From Nitrospirae bacterium GWC2_56_14 (lineage in GTDB: Bacteria > Nitrospirota > UBA9217), in contig MHDY01000019.1 of assembly GCA_001803705.1 (NCBI GenBank), positions 5,398 to 27,916 on the forward strand: 22,519 nucleotides of DNA, given 5' to 3'. The stretch's first letter is position 1; each line of letters starts with the position of its first letter. A model generated the notes under the pieces. It saw only the letters and a list, made by a program, of their open reading frames with translations, did not search any database and was not told where the DNA came from. A program made the translations under genes and the position numbers. Of the stretch, positions 14,156 to 21,346 are shown piece by piece.

Positions 14156-15362
14156 AATAACCTATGACGTCGATGCCGGGCCGCAGGCCGGCCAGTTCCT
14201 CATCCTGCTCGACTGGGGTGTGCTGACGCAGGAGGAATTCCGTTCCGCCGAGCGTGCGTCGAACGCACGGGGCATGGATTTCGAGCAGGTGCTCATGAAG
14301 GAATACGCGGTCCCGAAGCAGATCCTGCTGGCGGCGCTTACCGAATACTATCGATGCCCCTCAATCGAATATGACGAACGGATGCCCGTTCCTGATGAAC
14401 TGCTGAGCGGTCTCGACGGCGAACGACTTTCGCTGAACCAGTGGTTCCCGGTCATCCGCGACCGGAACACGGTGATCATCGCGGCCCGCGATCCCCAAAA
14501 TCCGGTCTTGTTCGATGAGGTCAGGCAAACGATCAAAGCCGAACGCTATGAGTTCCGGGTTGCGCTGGACGAAGACATTCAGTGGTTCATCCAGGATTAC
14601 CTGCATGCAAAGCCGGGGGCTCTGATCGGGACGGAGCGGACAGGCCTCGCGTACTGTCGCAACACCATGGCCCACTGGAGGACGCGGCTCGCCTGCTACC
14701 GGAACGATCTGGCAGAAGGACGGACCGATCTTGCATTTCTCAGGTGGGGGCTGGGGTTTGTCGCCCTGGCAGACGTGCTGCTCCGGTCGCAGACCGACGG
14801 CATGGCATGGGCATACTGGACCCTGAGCGTGGCCGGCACAGTGCTTGGGAGCTTCGGCCTCCAGGGATATCTGAAGGTGCGCAGGACGCGCATGAAGGCG
14901 CCGGGACAGCATACCCTTGTCGAGGTGACCGCAGCGACCCTGCAGTTCCTCGAGAACTACCACGACCTGGACCAGTGCAGCATCGAACGAACGACAAAAG
15001 GGACCATGCTTGCGCGGCTCGGTGACTGTGTGGGCGGCTACAGCACCATCCTCTATCCCTCTCCGGCGAGCAGGGAGCGGACCCATCTGGCACGTGAGCG
15101 GAACGTGCTGGCGGCCCAGCGGACCATCGCAGCCGCGTACCGGACCATTTATGCGCGGGCCCGGACCGGCCTGGCATTTATCAGGACCGGTGTCGCTTTC
15201 ACGGGCCTGGGGTTCGGCCTGATGCATTATTTCTCCTACAGCTGGTCAACGGCCTTTGACGTTCTGCTCATTGTCGCAGGGATTTTCATGGCTCTTGACG
15301 GGCTGTTGTGGTATCTGCCGGTGCGGAAGGAACAGGCGGAGGTGGCGCGGTGTACGGTTTGA
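14142..15362 (+). CDS. paralogue: GspE/MshE N-terminal-like domain with two DUF202-like modules
   Basis: Protein of 406 residues (405 if the next ATG, 14145, is used). The ATG overlaps the end of the preceding gene by 14 bp, so translation is coupled. Residues about 15-155 are again GspE-N/MshEN-like: FLILLDWGVLTQEEF, FEQVLMKEYAVPKQILLAAL, then EYYRCPSIEYDE and a second half ending ALDEDIQWFIQDYL. Two DUF202-like modules follow (about 166-245 and 313-393), each with six heptads headed by Arg (166, 173, 180, 187, 194, 201 and 313, 320, 327, 334, 341, 348) before two transmembrane helices. The second ends in WYLP; in the first the helices and the motif are degenerate (QGYLK). Between them lies a soluble stretch with two cysteines (DQCSIE, GDCVGG). 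The two genes probably arose by duplication and may form a heteromer (inference). The heptamer repeat and the kinase gene follow directly. Confidence 0.82.
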   Translation: MMTYRITYDVDAGPQAGQFLILLDWGVLTQEEFRSAERASNARGMDFEQVLMKEYAVPKQILLAALTEYYRCPSIEYDERMPVPDELLSGLDGERLSLNQWFPVIRDRNTVIIAARDPQNPVLFDEVRQTIKAERYEFRVALDEDIQWFIQDYLHAKPGALIGTERTGLAYCRNTMAHWRTRLACYRNDLAEGRTDLAFLRWGLGFVALADVLLRSQTDGMAWAYWTLSVAGTVLGSFGLQGYLKVRRTRMKAPGQHTLVEVTAATLQFLENYHDLDQCSIERTTKGTMLARLGDCVGGYSTILYPSPASRERTHLARERNVLAAQRTIAAAYRTIYARARTGLAFIRTGVAFTGLGFGLMHYFSYSWSTAFDVLLIVAGIFMALDGLLWYLPVRKEQAEVARCTV

Positions 15363-15388
15363 AGTTAGAAGTTGGAAGTTAGAAGTTT
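15361..15388 (+). repeat. heptanucleotide repeat at the DUF202/kinase junction
   Basis: Four units of GAAGTTA (GAAGTTA, GAAGTTG, GAAGTTA, GAAGTTT) start inside the stop codon of the DUF202 gene and end ten bases before the kinase ATG. They occupy the place of the ribosome-binding site; the repeated gaag could serve as a weak one. The unit is related to the CAGAAGT array at 9869-9903. Confidence 0.75.
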
Positions 15389-15397
15389 AGAAATGTC

Positions 15398-16810
15398 ATG
15401 AAAATAGAAAATAAACTCATACTGTCGAACATCATCAACGGCGCGTTCATCATTCTGATCGGCTTCTTCGCTTTTCAGAACATGAGTCTTGTTCTTACCA
15501 AGCTTCGTTTCGTCGAGATCGCCGACGATCTGAACGCTTCCTTTCTGACGCTGAGGTTGTCGGAAAAGAACTATTTCCTGTACCACGATCGCAAAGCGCT
15601 GGTCGAGATACGGGAAAAGATCACTGACACCATGGACACGATCCAGGCGGAGAAGAAGGATATCATTCCGGCCATCGGTGAGACCGATCTCAAAAAACTC
15701 GAGTCTCTGCTGAAGGGCTATTCCGATACGATCGAGGAAATACAGGGCAAACAACAGCCTGATCAGGAACTGGAGGTACGGATACGGTCGGCTGGAAAAA
15801 AACTGAAGGAATATTCTGATTCCCTGACACAACTTGAACGAAAACGGGTGAGCGATATCATCCTGAACTCGAAACGGATCCTGATCTTCTCGTTCTGGGC
15901 CATCTTGTTCTCCGCGCTGTTCATCGGCCACTTCATTTCCCAGAAGATACTCAGGTCCTTGCGCGAGATCGAGAAACTGGCAAAATCCATTTCCAACGGG
16001 AACTTCAACAAGATAGAAGGGTTCAGGTCCAACGACGAGCTGGGAGCAGTCATCACGGCCATCAATTCCATGTCCGAGGAGCTGGGCCATCGCGAGGAGG
16101 AGCTCATCCAGTCCAAGAAGCTTGCTTCGCTCGGCATCCTGACTGCGGGCGTCGCGCATGAGCTCACCAACCCGCTCAATAACATCTCCATGATCGCCCA
16201 GACCTACGCAGAGCTGTACGAGAAGCTGGGCGAAAAGGATCGCATCGAGTTCATGAACAAGGTCGATGCGGAGACCGAACGGATACGGAAGATCGTGAAA
16301 AACCTGCTCGATTTTTCCAAACCCAAGGACGCGACGCCGAGCGAAGGGGACATCAATGCCGTTATCCAGAAGACGCTCACGCTCGTGCAGAACATGATCG
16401 ATGTGTCGAACATCGAGACCTCGATCCACCTGACCGAGGGTTTGCCCCATGTGTTTGTCGATGAGCATCAGATCCAGCAGGTCCTGGTGAATCTGGTGAC
16501 CAATGCAGTACAGGCCATGTCCACGGGCGGCAGGCTGGTCATTTCAACGAGGTCAGGGAAAAGCGGAAATTCCATAGAGATAGGCGTTGCTGATACGGGC
16601 AAGGGCGTAGCCCCCGAGTTCCTTCCCCATATTTTCGATCCCTTTTTCAGCACCAAAGGCGAAGGCGGCACCGGGCTCGGGCTTTCGGTCAGCTACGGGA
16701 TCATCAAGAACCATCACGGAGAGATCAGGGTGGAGAGCAAGGTCGGCGTCGGCACGACGTTCACCATCGAGCTTCCCCGGTACAGGAAAGAGGAGACGAA
16801 CAATGAGTAA
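15398..16810 (+). CDS. membrane sensor histidine kinase
   Basis: Sensor kinase of 470 residues. Order: TM1 (about 8-27), helical periplasmic sensor (28-160), TM2 (161-180), HAMP (181-232), dimerisation domain and ATPase domain. The H-box TAGVAHELTNPLNN gives H254 as phosphorylation site. The N-box VLVNLVTNAVQAM, G1 VADTGKGV, F box FDPFFSTK and G2 GTGLGLSVSYG are complete. The sensor has SEKNYFLY, with E56 at the same residue number as in the kinase at 2315-3904, but the sensor region is about 50 residues shorter. It has no strong ribosome-binding site and lies 35 bp behind the DUF202 pair across the heptamer repeat. It overlaps the receiver gene by 8 bp, which makes that receiver its probable partner. 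Link to the DUF202 proteins is inferred from gene order. Confidence 0.93.
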   Translation: MKIENKLILSNIINGAFIILIGFFAFQNMSLVLTKLRFVEIADDLNASFLTLRLSEKNYFLYHDRKALVEIREKITDTMDTIQAEKKDIIPAIGETDLKKLESLLKGYSDTIEEIQGKQQPDQELEVRIRSAGKKLKEYSDSLTQLERKRVSDIILNSKRILIFSFWAILFSALFIGHFISQKILRSLREIEKLAKSISNGNFNKIEGFRSNDELGAVITAINSMSEELGHREEELIQSKKLASLGILTAGVAHELTNPLNNISMIAQTYAELYEKLGEKDRIEFMNKVDAETERIRKIVKNLLDFSKPKDATPSEGDINAVIQKTLTLVQNMIDVSNIETSIHLTEGLPHVFVDEHQIQQVLVNLVTNAVQAMSTGGRLVISTRSGKSGNSIEIGVADTGKGVAPEFLPHIFDPFFSTKGEGGTGLGLSVSYGIIKNHHGEIRVESKVGVGTTFTIELPRYRKEETNNE

Positions 16811-17174
16811 TCACAGGATCATGGTCATTGACGATGAAAAGATCGTGGGAGACATGGCAAAGCTGTCGCTGGAGCAGGAAGGCTACGCTGTAGAGACGTT
16901 CCTGAACGCCGAGCCTGCGCTGAAACGGCTGCAGGAAGAAAAATTCGACGTCGTGGTAACGGATTACAAGATGAAGGGCATCGACGGCATGGAGGTGCTT
17001 CGGACAGTGAAGGACCGCTATCCCGCGACCCAGGTCATCATGATTACGGCCTTTGCCAATCTCGATGCGGCCATTGAAGCGCTCAGGCGGGATGTTCATG
17101 ATTTCTTCCCCAAGCCGGTCAAGATCAAGGAATTAAAAGCATCGATCAGCCGCGCGCTGGAGAAGCAGGGATAG
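16803..17174 (+). CDS. single-domain response regulator (CheY-like receiver)
   Basis: Stand-alone receiver of 123 residues without an output domain. Key residues are present: D10 and D11 in VIDDEK, phosphorylation site D54 (VVTDYKM), T82 in the ITAF strand and K104 in FPKP. The ATG lies inside the last codons of the kinase gene, with a ribosome-binding site gaggag just upstream, so the pair is translated together. With no DNA-binding domain it must act by protein contact, as in a phosphorelay or by controlling an enzyme. The next gene starts only 4 bp after its stop, so the PEP-synthase-like protein or the DUF202 proteins are natural candidates as targets (inference). Confidence 0.93.
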   Translation: MSNHRIMVIDDEKIVGDMAKLSLEQEGYAVETFLNAEPALKRLQEEKFDVVVTDYKMKGIDGMEVLRTVKDRYPATQVIMITAFANLDAAIEALRRDVHDFFPKPVKIKELKASISRALEKQG

Positions 17175-17178
17175 CAGC

Positions 17179-19740
17179 ATGAAGAGGATCGCCGTACATA
17201 TGCGGACGTTTTTACGCGCCTTCACGGGGAGGCCGCGGCGCCGTCAGTCCTTTGAGCAGGTGTTCGGGAATTTCAGGGAGGTCCTCGACCGGAACAACCG
17301 CTCCCTGGAGATCATCACCGGTATGGGCGACACGCTGGGCGGGGACTATTTGTTCGACATCCAGTACGTGCGGCAGTCCTATGCCGAGCTGTACGCGGCA
17401 ATGGGCGGATCGCTCGAAAGCTTCACGCGGCTGACCGAGGACCGCTATCCTCAGCTTACCGGCGTCCTTGCGGGCATCGATGAACGGATCAGGCATGTCA
17501 TCGAAGAGAGCTTCCCGGAATCGAAGGAGCTGGTCCTTCCCTATGACCGGATCACGGGCGACGGACTGCGGGAGGTGGGCGGCAAGAACGCGAACCTGGC
17601 CGAGCTCAGGAACGTTCTTAAGATCGAGGTCCCCGACGCATTCGCGATCACGACCGGGGCTTTCGACGCATTCATGCGTCACAACCGCGTTTTAGAGAAG
17701 ACAGGCCTTCCTGCTGACAGCGGCCCGGTGTCCGAAGCCATGCTCGGAGAGTTGTATGAGCTGGTGCTGCACGGGGCCATGCCGCCGGAACTCAGCCGCG
17801 CCATCGAACGGGCAGTTCAAAAGATACAGTCGCATTGCCCCGGATGCAGCATCGCCGTCCGCAGCAGCGCAGGAGAAGAGGACGGCGAGTTCTCCTTCGC
17901 GGGCCAGTTCGATACGGTCCTGAACGTGCCGCTTGATCCGCCCGAGATCGAGAAAGCATACCGGAAGGTGATCGCCAGCCTCTTCTCCGGCAAGTCGTCC
18001 CTCTATCAGGCACGGCTGGGCCTTCATCTCAAAGATATGAAGATGGCTGTTGCGTGCGTGGTCATGGTGGATGCAGAAGCGAGCGGGGTCCTCTACACAC
18101 GCGATCCCGGGGGGGACGGTCACCGCATGGTCATCAGTGCAACGTGGGGACTGGGCGCTGCGATCGTCGAAGGCCAGGCTGAAGCAGATCTGTTCAGCGT
18201 CAGCAGGGAGGGCGGTCACGAACCGGTAAACTCGCGGATCGGTTCCAAGAGCTCCATGGTCGTGCCAGCCGAAGGAAGGGGTGTGGCTACCGTTGCCACG
18301 CCGGCTGATAAGCAGGGCCAGCCGAGCATCCTTCCCGAACAGGCCGCAGAGCTGGCCCGCCTGGGGCTCCGTGTCGAGAAGCATTTCAGGAGGCCGCAGG
18401 ACATCGAGTGGGCCATCGACAGGAAGGGGAAGATCGTACTGCTGCAGGCGAGGCCGCTCCGGACGATCGAAGACAGGTTGCCTGCAGCTCACAGGGAGGC
18501 GGTCGACCCGGCCCGGAAGGTCATTGCAAAGGACCTGGGCGTGGCCGTACAAAAAGGCGCTGCTGCGGGAAAGGTCTTTGTCCTCAGGAACGAGCGCGAG
18601 CTTGATGCCATCCCGCGGGGCGCCATACTGGTTGCGCGCCACGACTCATCTCATTTCGTACGCGTCATGACCGAGGTGTCGGCGATCATCACCGAGACCG
18701 GAGCGCCGACGAGCCACATGGCGGCATTATGCAGGGAATTCAGGATCCCGACCGTGGTGAATGCGTCCGCGGCAATGGAACTGCTCGCTACGGGACAGGA
18801 GATCACGGTCACGGTGGATGGCGGCGGCGCGACGCTCTATGCGGGAGCGGACCAGCAGCTCGCCGAGCAAGCCATGCATGATGAGTCGACCATGGAAGAG
18901 CTGTTCGAATTCCGCAAGAAGCGCTATCTGCTGCGCTATATCGCTCCGCTCAACTTGATCGATCCGCTCCGGGACGAGTTCGTGCCCGAGGCCTGCAGGA
19001 CCATGCATGATATCCTGCGGTTCATCCATGAAAAGTCGGTCTCGTCCTTGATAGAATATGCCGATTGCGTCAGGTCCGGCACGGTCCGGCTGGACCTGCC
19101 GATCCCTGCGGGGATCACGCTCATCGATATCGGGGGCGGACTGGACAACCCCGCGCGCGCCGACCATGTACCTGCGGAACGGGTCACCTCGGCGCCGCTT
19201 CGCGCGATCCTGAGCGGCATGACCTATCCCGGTACCTGGCGATCCGATGCCGTACCGATGCAGGTCCATGATTTCATGGCGAGCATGCTGCGCGTGCCGG
19301 ACCTCATGTCCGATAGCAACGGACGGGTCGAAACGAACATGGCGGTCATATCACGAGAATATGCCCATATGAGCCTCAAGTTCGGCTACCACTTCATTGT
19401 GCTCGATTGCTTCTGCAGCGGGAACGCCCGGAACAATCATATCTATTTCCGGTTCACCGGCGGGGCCACCGACATGTCCAAGCGGTCGCGGCGGCTTCAT
19501 CTGATAGCCCTGGTCCTGGAACACTATGGTTTTACCATCGGGACAAAGGGAGACCTGATCGTGGCGCGCCTTGCGAACATGCCGCAGGCCGAGATGCTGA
19601 TCGTTCTGGACCAGGTGGGCAGGCTTATTTCCTTCACCCGTCAGCTGGATGCCGTGCTGAACGATGATTACACAGTGAAACGCTACGCTCGGTCATTCCT
19701 TGAAGAGAACTATGTCTACGCCGGTTCTGCACAACGTTAG
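17179..19740 (+). CDS. PEP synthase/PPDK-like protein with non-standard C-terminus
   Basis: Protein of 853 residues. Residues about 25-115 form a helical N-terminal extension (EVLDRNNRSLEIITGMGDTL). Residues about 120-430 are the nucleotide-binding (ATP-grasp) domain of PEP synthase/pyruvate phosphate dikinase: GGKNANLAEL (134-143), AVRSSAGEEDGEFSFAGQ (226-243), SGVLYTRDP (302-310), DIEWAID (408-414) and LLQARPL (421-427). The swivelling phosphohistidine domain (about 455-560) has TETGAPTSHMAALCREF with catalytic H513. The C-terminal TIM barrel that binds pyruvate/PEP in the true enzymes is absent. In its place is a domain of about 280 residues that I do not recognise, with LIDIGGGLDN, NMAVISREYAHMSLKFGYHF and FRFTGGATD. 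By analogy with rifampicin phosphotransferase, it may transfer phosphate from ATP through H513 to an unknown acceptor (inference). It ends the five-gene block. Confidence 0.85.
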   Translation: MKRIAVHMRTFLRAFTGRPRRRQSFEQVFGNFREVLDRNNRSLEIITGMGDTLGGDYLFDIQYVRQSYAELYAAMGGSLESFTRLTEDRYPQLTGVLAGIDERIRHVIEESFPESKELVLPYDRITGDGLREVGGKNANLAELRNVLKIEVPDAFAITTGAFDAFMRHNRVLEKTGLPADSGPVSEAMLGELYELVLHGAMPPELSRAIERAVQKIQSHCPGCSIAVRSSAGEEDGEFSFAGQFDTVLNVPLDPPEIEKAYRKVIASLFSGKSSLYQARLGLHLKDMKMAVACVVMVDAEASGVLYTRDPGGDGHRMVISATWGLGAAIVEGQAEADLFSVSREGGHEPVNSRIGSKSSMVVPAEGRGVATVATPADKQGQPSILPEQAAELARLGLRVEKHFRRPQDIEWAIDRKGKIVLLQARPLRTIEDRLPAAHREAVDPARKVIAKDLGVAVQKGAAAGKVFVLRNERELDAIPRGAILVARHDSSHFVRVMTEVSAIITETGAPTSHMAALCREFRIPTVVNASAAMELLATGQEITVTVDGGGATLYAGADQQLAEQAMHDESTMEELFEFRKKRYLLRYIAPLNLIDPLRDEFVPEACRTMHDILRFIHEKSVSSLIEYADCVRSGTVRLDLPIPAGITLIDIGGGLDNPARADHVPAERVTSAPLRAILSGMTYPGTWRSDAVPMQVHDFMASMLRVPDLMSDSNGRVETNMAVISREYAHMSLKFGYHFIVLDCFCSGNARNNHIYFRFTGGATDMSKRSRRLHLIALVLEHYGFTIGTKGDLIVARLANMPQAEMLIVLDQVGRLISFTRQLDAVLNDDYTVKRYARSFLEENYVYAGSAQR

Positions 19741-20054
19741 CGCTTAAATCCAAACCTTCCCCCTTGGCCCCGCCTTCAAACGCTTATTCAATTACCAATA
19801 AAATGGAAAAAATTCGATATACTGGAATGCTTGTTTCTGCTACACTCTTCCATGTCGTTGTCTTATATTTGTTGGGTTAGGGTGAAGTCGTTCGGGCAGA
19901 CCCCTACGAAAGCATATACCTGTAGAGGCTGGTTCCATTTAGTCAAAAAATGGTTAGGGCATCCTTCTTGTTGGGGTCGCTAACACCGAAAATCCGTTCT
20001 TTACGACTTAGCCCTAACTCGACAGTTACTGGTTATGTGTAAAAAGGAGGAAAA
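19741..20054 (+). other. intergenic gap between the signalling block and the cassette region
   Basis: No gene is seen in this 314-bp gap. It starts with a second copy of the short repeat found after the NtrC-type gene (19751-19776). GTTAGGGC (19953-19960) and GCCCTAAC (20011-20018) form an 8-bp inverted pair, and GTTGGGT at 19871-19877 fits the integron core consensus GTTRRRY. However, I could not build a convincing attC or attI fold around any of them. Base composition becomes AT-richer here. Confidence 0.4.
19751..19776 (+). repeat. short repeat downstream of the PEP-synthase-like gene, copy 2
   Basis: CAAACCTTCCCCCTTGGCCC plus CGCCTT, matching 5245-5270 at 24 of 26 positions and placed 10 bp after the stop codon at 19740. 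In this copy only CCAA/TTGG can pair, so the hairpin is weaker than in copy 1. Confidence 0.5.
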
Positions 20055-20549
20055 GTGCAAGTAGGTACATTGATATTGTTCTCAGGAAAGATGGGGGCAG
20101 GTAAATCTACTAAATCGAAGCAGGTTTCTCAAGAACGAAATGCTGTTCTGATCTCTGAAGATGAGTGGTTGTCAAAACTTTACCCAAATCAAATCACTTC
20201 ATTTGATGATTACATGCATTATTCATCATTATTGAAACCACTTGTAAAATCACATATTTTGGATATATTGAAAACAGGTACAAGTGTGGTTATGGATTTT
20301 CCTGCAAATACTGTAAAACAACGGAAGTGGTTTAAGGAACTGATTATCGAAGCCAATGCGCCAAACGAGCTTATTTATCTAAATGTAAGCAATGACATTT
20401 GTTTGAAACAGATAGAGAAAAGGCGTTTAGAACGGACAGAAAGGGCAATCTTTGACACAGAATCAATGTTCATTGAAGTGACCAAGTATTTTCAGGAGCC
20501 CGATCAAAGTGAAGGGTTTAATCTACAAGTTGTGGTTCGAAACGCATAA
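20055..20549 (+). CDS. cassette-encoded P-loop ATPase/kinase-like protein
   Basis: Small P-loop NTPase of 164 residues. Walker A is GKMGAGKST (11-19), directly after strand TLILFS. A later VVMDFPANT strand holds the Walker B-like aspartate, and KQIEKRRLERTERA resembles the arginine-rich lid helix of small kinases. This is the pattern of AAA_33/zeta-toxin or antibiotic-phosphotransferase-like proteins common in integron cassettes; the substrate is unknown. The GTG start follows a very strong ribosome-binding site (aaggagg, 20044-20050). The TAA stop lies within the first core of the attC site, a typical cassette layout. Codon use and composition are much more AT-rich than in the genes to the left, which points to horizontal acquisition. 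Confidence 0.85.
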   Translation: MQVGTLILFSGKMGAGKSTKSKQVSQERNAVLISEDEWLSKLYPNQITSFDDYMHYSSLLKPLVKSHILDILKTGTSVVMDFPANTVKQRKWFKELIIEANAPNELIYLNVSNDICLKQIEKRRLERTERAIFDTESMFIEVTKYFQEPDQSEGFNLQVVVRNA

Positions 20550-20607
20550 CAATACGTTCGTGTGGGACGCTTGTTTCGCTGCGCGCCTCACAACTTGAAC
20601 GTTAGCC
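20544..20607 (+). other. attC recombination site 1 (integron cassette)
   Basis: The site runs from GCATAAC (20544-20550) to GTTAGCC (20601-20607), the latter a perfect match to the GTTRRRY core. Inside, ACAATACGTTCG on the left mirrors TTGAACGTTAG on the right, and GTGTGGGACGC faces GCGCCTCACAAC, giving a 64-bp imperfect fold-back. The left end closely resembles that of known cassette sites such as that of aadA (TAACAATTCGTTCAAG, from memory). It contains the stop codon of the ATPase gene. Cleavage would be expected between G20601 and T20602. Confidence 0.8.
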
Positions 20608-20623
20608 AAGGAGTGAAAATCAA

Positions 20624-21250
20624 ATGACTCAAAAGAATGTTCTAGGGTTCTTCTTTGTTCTTAGTATTCTCGTCTTACTTTCTGGTTGCGCCAATCCTTT
20701 AAATAGAGCAACGTTCCAAAGATATTATCAGGCGGGCATCGGGGCAGAAAGCCAAGGTGATTACAATGCGGCAAAGGAAAATTATTATCGCGCATTGGTT
20801 AATGCGAGAATAGGTAATCTTGAACCTGAACTTCATGCAAGCAGCTCCTATTCTCTCGGCCGTATGTTAGGTGCGCTGTGTGACCGTGAAAACTCGAAAA
20901 AATTGTTACTAGAGGCTTTGAAGTTTGATAAAGAATCATCATGACCTGTTTATATGGATTTTTTTGAACTTGCTTATTTAAAATACGATCAGAATGATTT
21001 TGCACAAGCGGCGTCTTACTTTGCTGAAGCGATTCCTTTAGTAGATAATCAAAAATTTATAGAAACAGATCCTGGAACGTTTATCGGTCACTTTCAGCAA
21101 TATTCTAATGCACTATCAAAGATAGGCAAGAATGACGATGCAAAACTATATAGCGACAGGGCGATAAAACTGACAGAGATGTATCCAAATATAAGACCGA
21201 AGGCGAAGAGAATTGATTACAACCAAAACTGTAATGGGAAGGCCCAGTAA
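20624..21250 (+). pseudogene. TPR lipoprotein gene interrupted by an in-frame TGA (cassette 2)
   Basis: One reading frame from ATG 20624 (ribosome-binding site aaggag, 20608-20613) to TAA 21250, broken only by TGA at 20942-20944. The first part (106 residues) has a lipoprotein signal peptide with lipobox LSGC (C22), then a TPR-like helical pair (FQRYYQAGIGAESQGDYNAA). After the TGA the same frame continues PVYMDFFELAYLKYDQNDFA, a further TPR-like unit, to 208 codons in all. The sequence on both sides fits one protein; GGA (Gly) to TGA by one base change is the simplest explanation. Either the gene is inactive or a shortened lipoprotein is made; a separate start at the ATG 20954 would lack a signal peptide. 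It is AT-rich like the preceding cassette. The family is a TPR lipoprotein; function unknown. Confidence 0.75.
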
Positions 21251-21255
21251 ACGGA

Positions 21256-21314
21256 TGATAACAAGTAGTTCGAGTCCCGCGCTCTGCGGCGCGGGGCTCA
21301 TCGCGGCGTTAGCC
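21256..21314 (+). other. attC recombination site 2 (integron cassette)
   Basis: The site runs from TGATAAC (21256-21262) to GTTAGCC (21308-21314), the same core as in attC 1. The centre is a strong stem: GAGTCCCGCGC (21272-21282) pairs with GCGCGGGGCTC (21289-21299) with a single T-G wobble and a 6-nt loop. Length is 59 bp, typical for compact attC sites. The distance between the two GTTAGCC cores is 707 bp, so cassette 2 holds exactly one gene. Confidence 0.8.
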
Positions 21315-21346
21315 CTCACATGCCCCATCATTAAATGGAGAGATTG

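Noticed and set aside
15365..16468. Long minus-strand open frame (367 codons) opposite the second kinase
   Set aside because: Mirror of codon bias in the kinase gene; no ribosome-binding site or recognisable domain.
17692..18642. Minus-strand open frame (316 codons) opposite the PEP-synthase-like gene
   Set aside because: Overlaps a clear enzyme domain on the + strand and has no recognisable sequence of its own.
19871..20042. A third attC or an attI site upstream of the ATPase cassette
   Set aside because: Core-like GTTGGGT and the GTTAGGGC/GCCCTAAC pair exist, but no matching opposite core or internal stem could be arranged in the right order.
20942..20944. TGA read as selenocysteine or glycine (recoded genetic code)
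   Set aside because: Several genes here end properly with TGA, and no SECIS-like hairpin was seen after the codon; a simple nonsense change is likelier.
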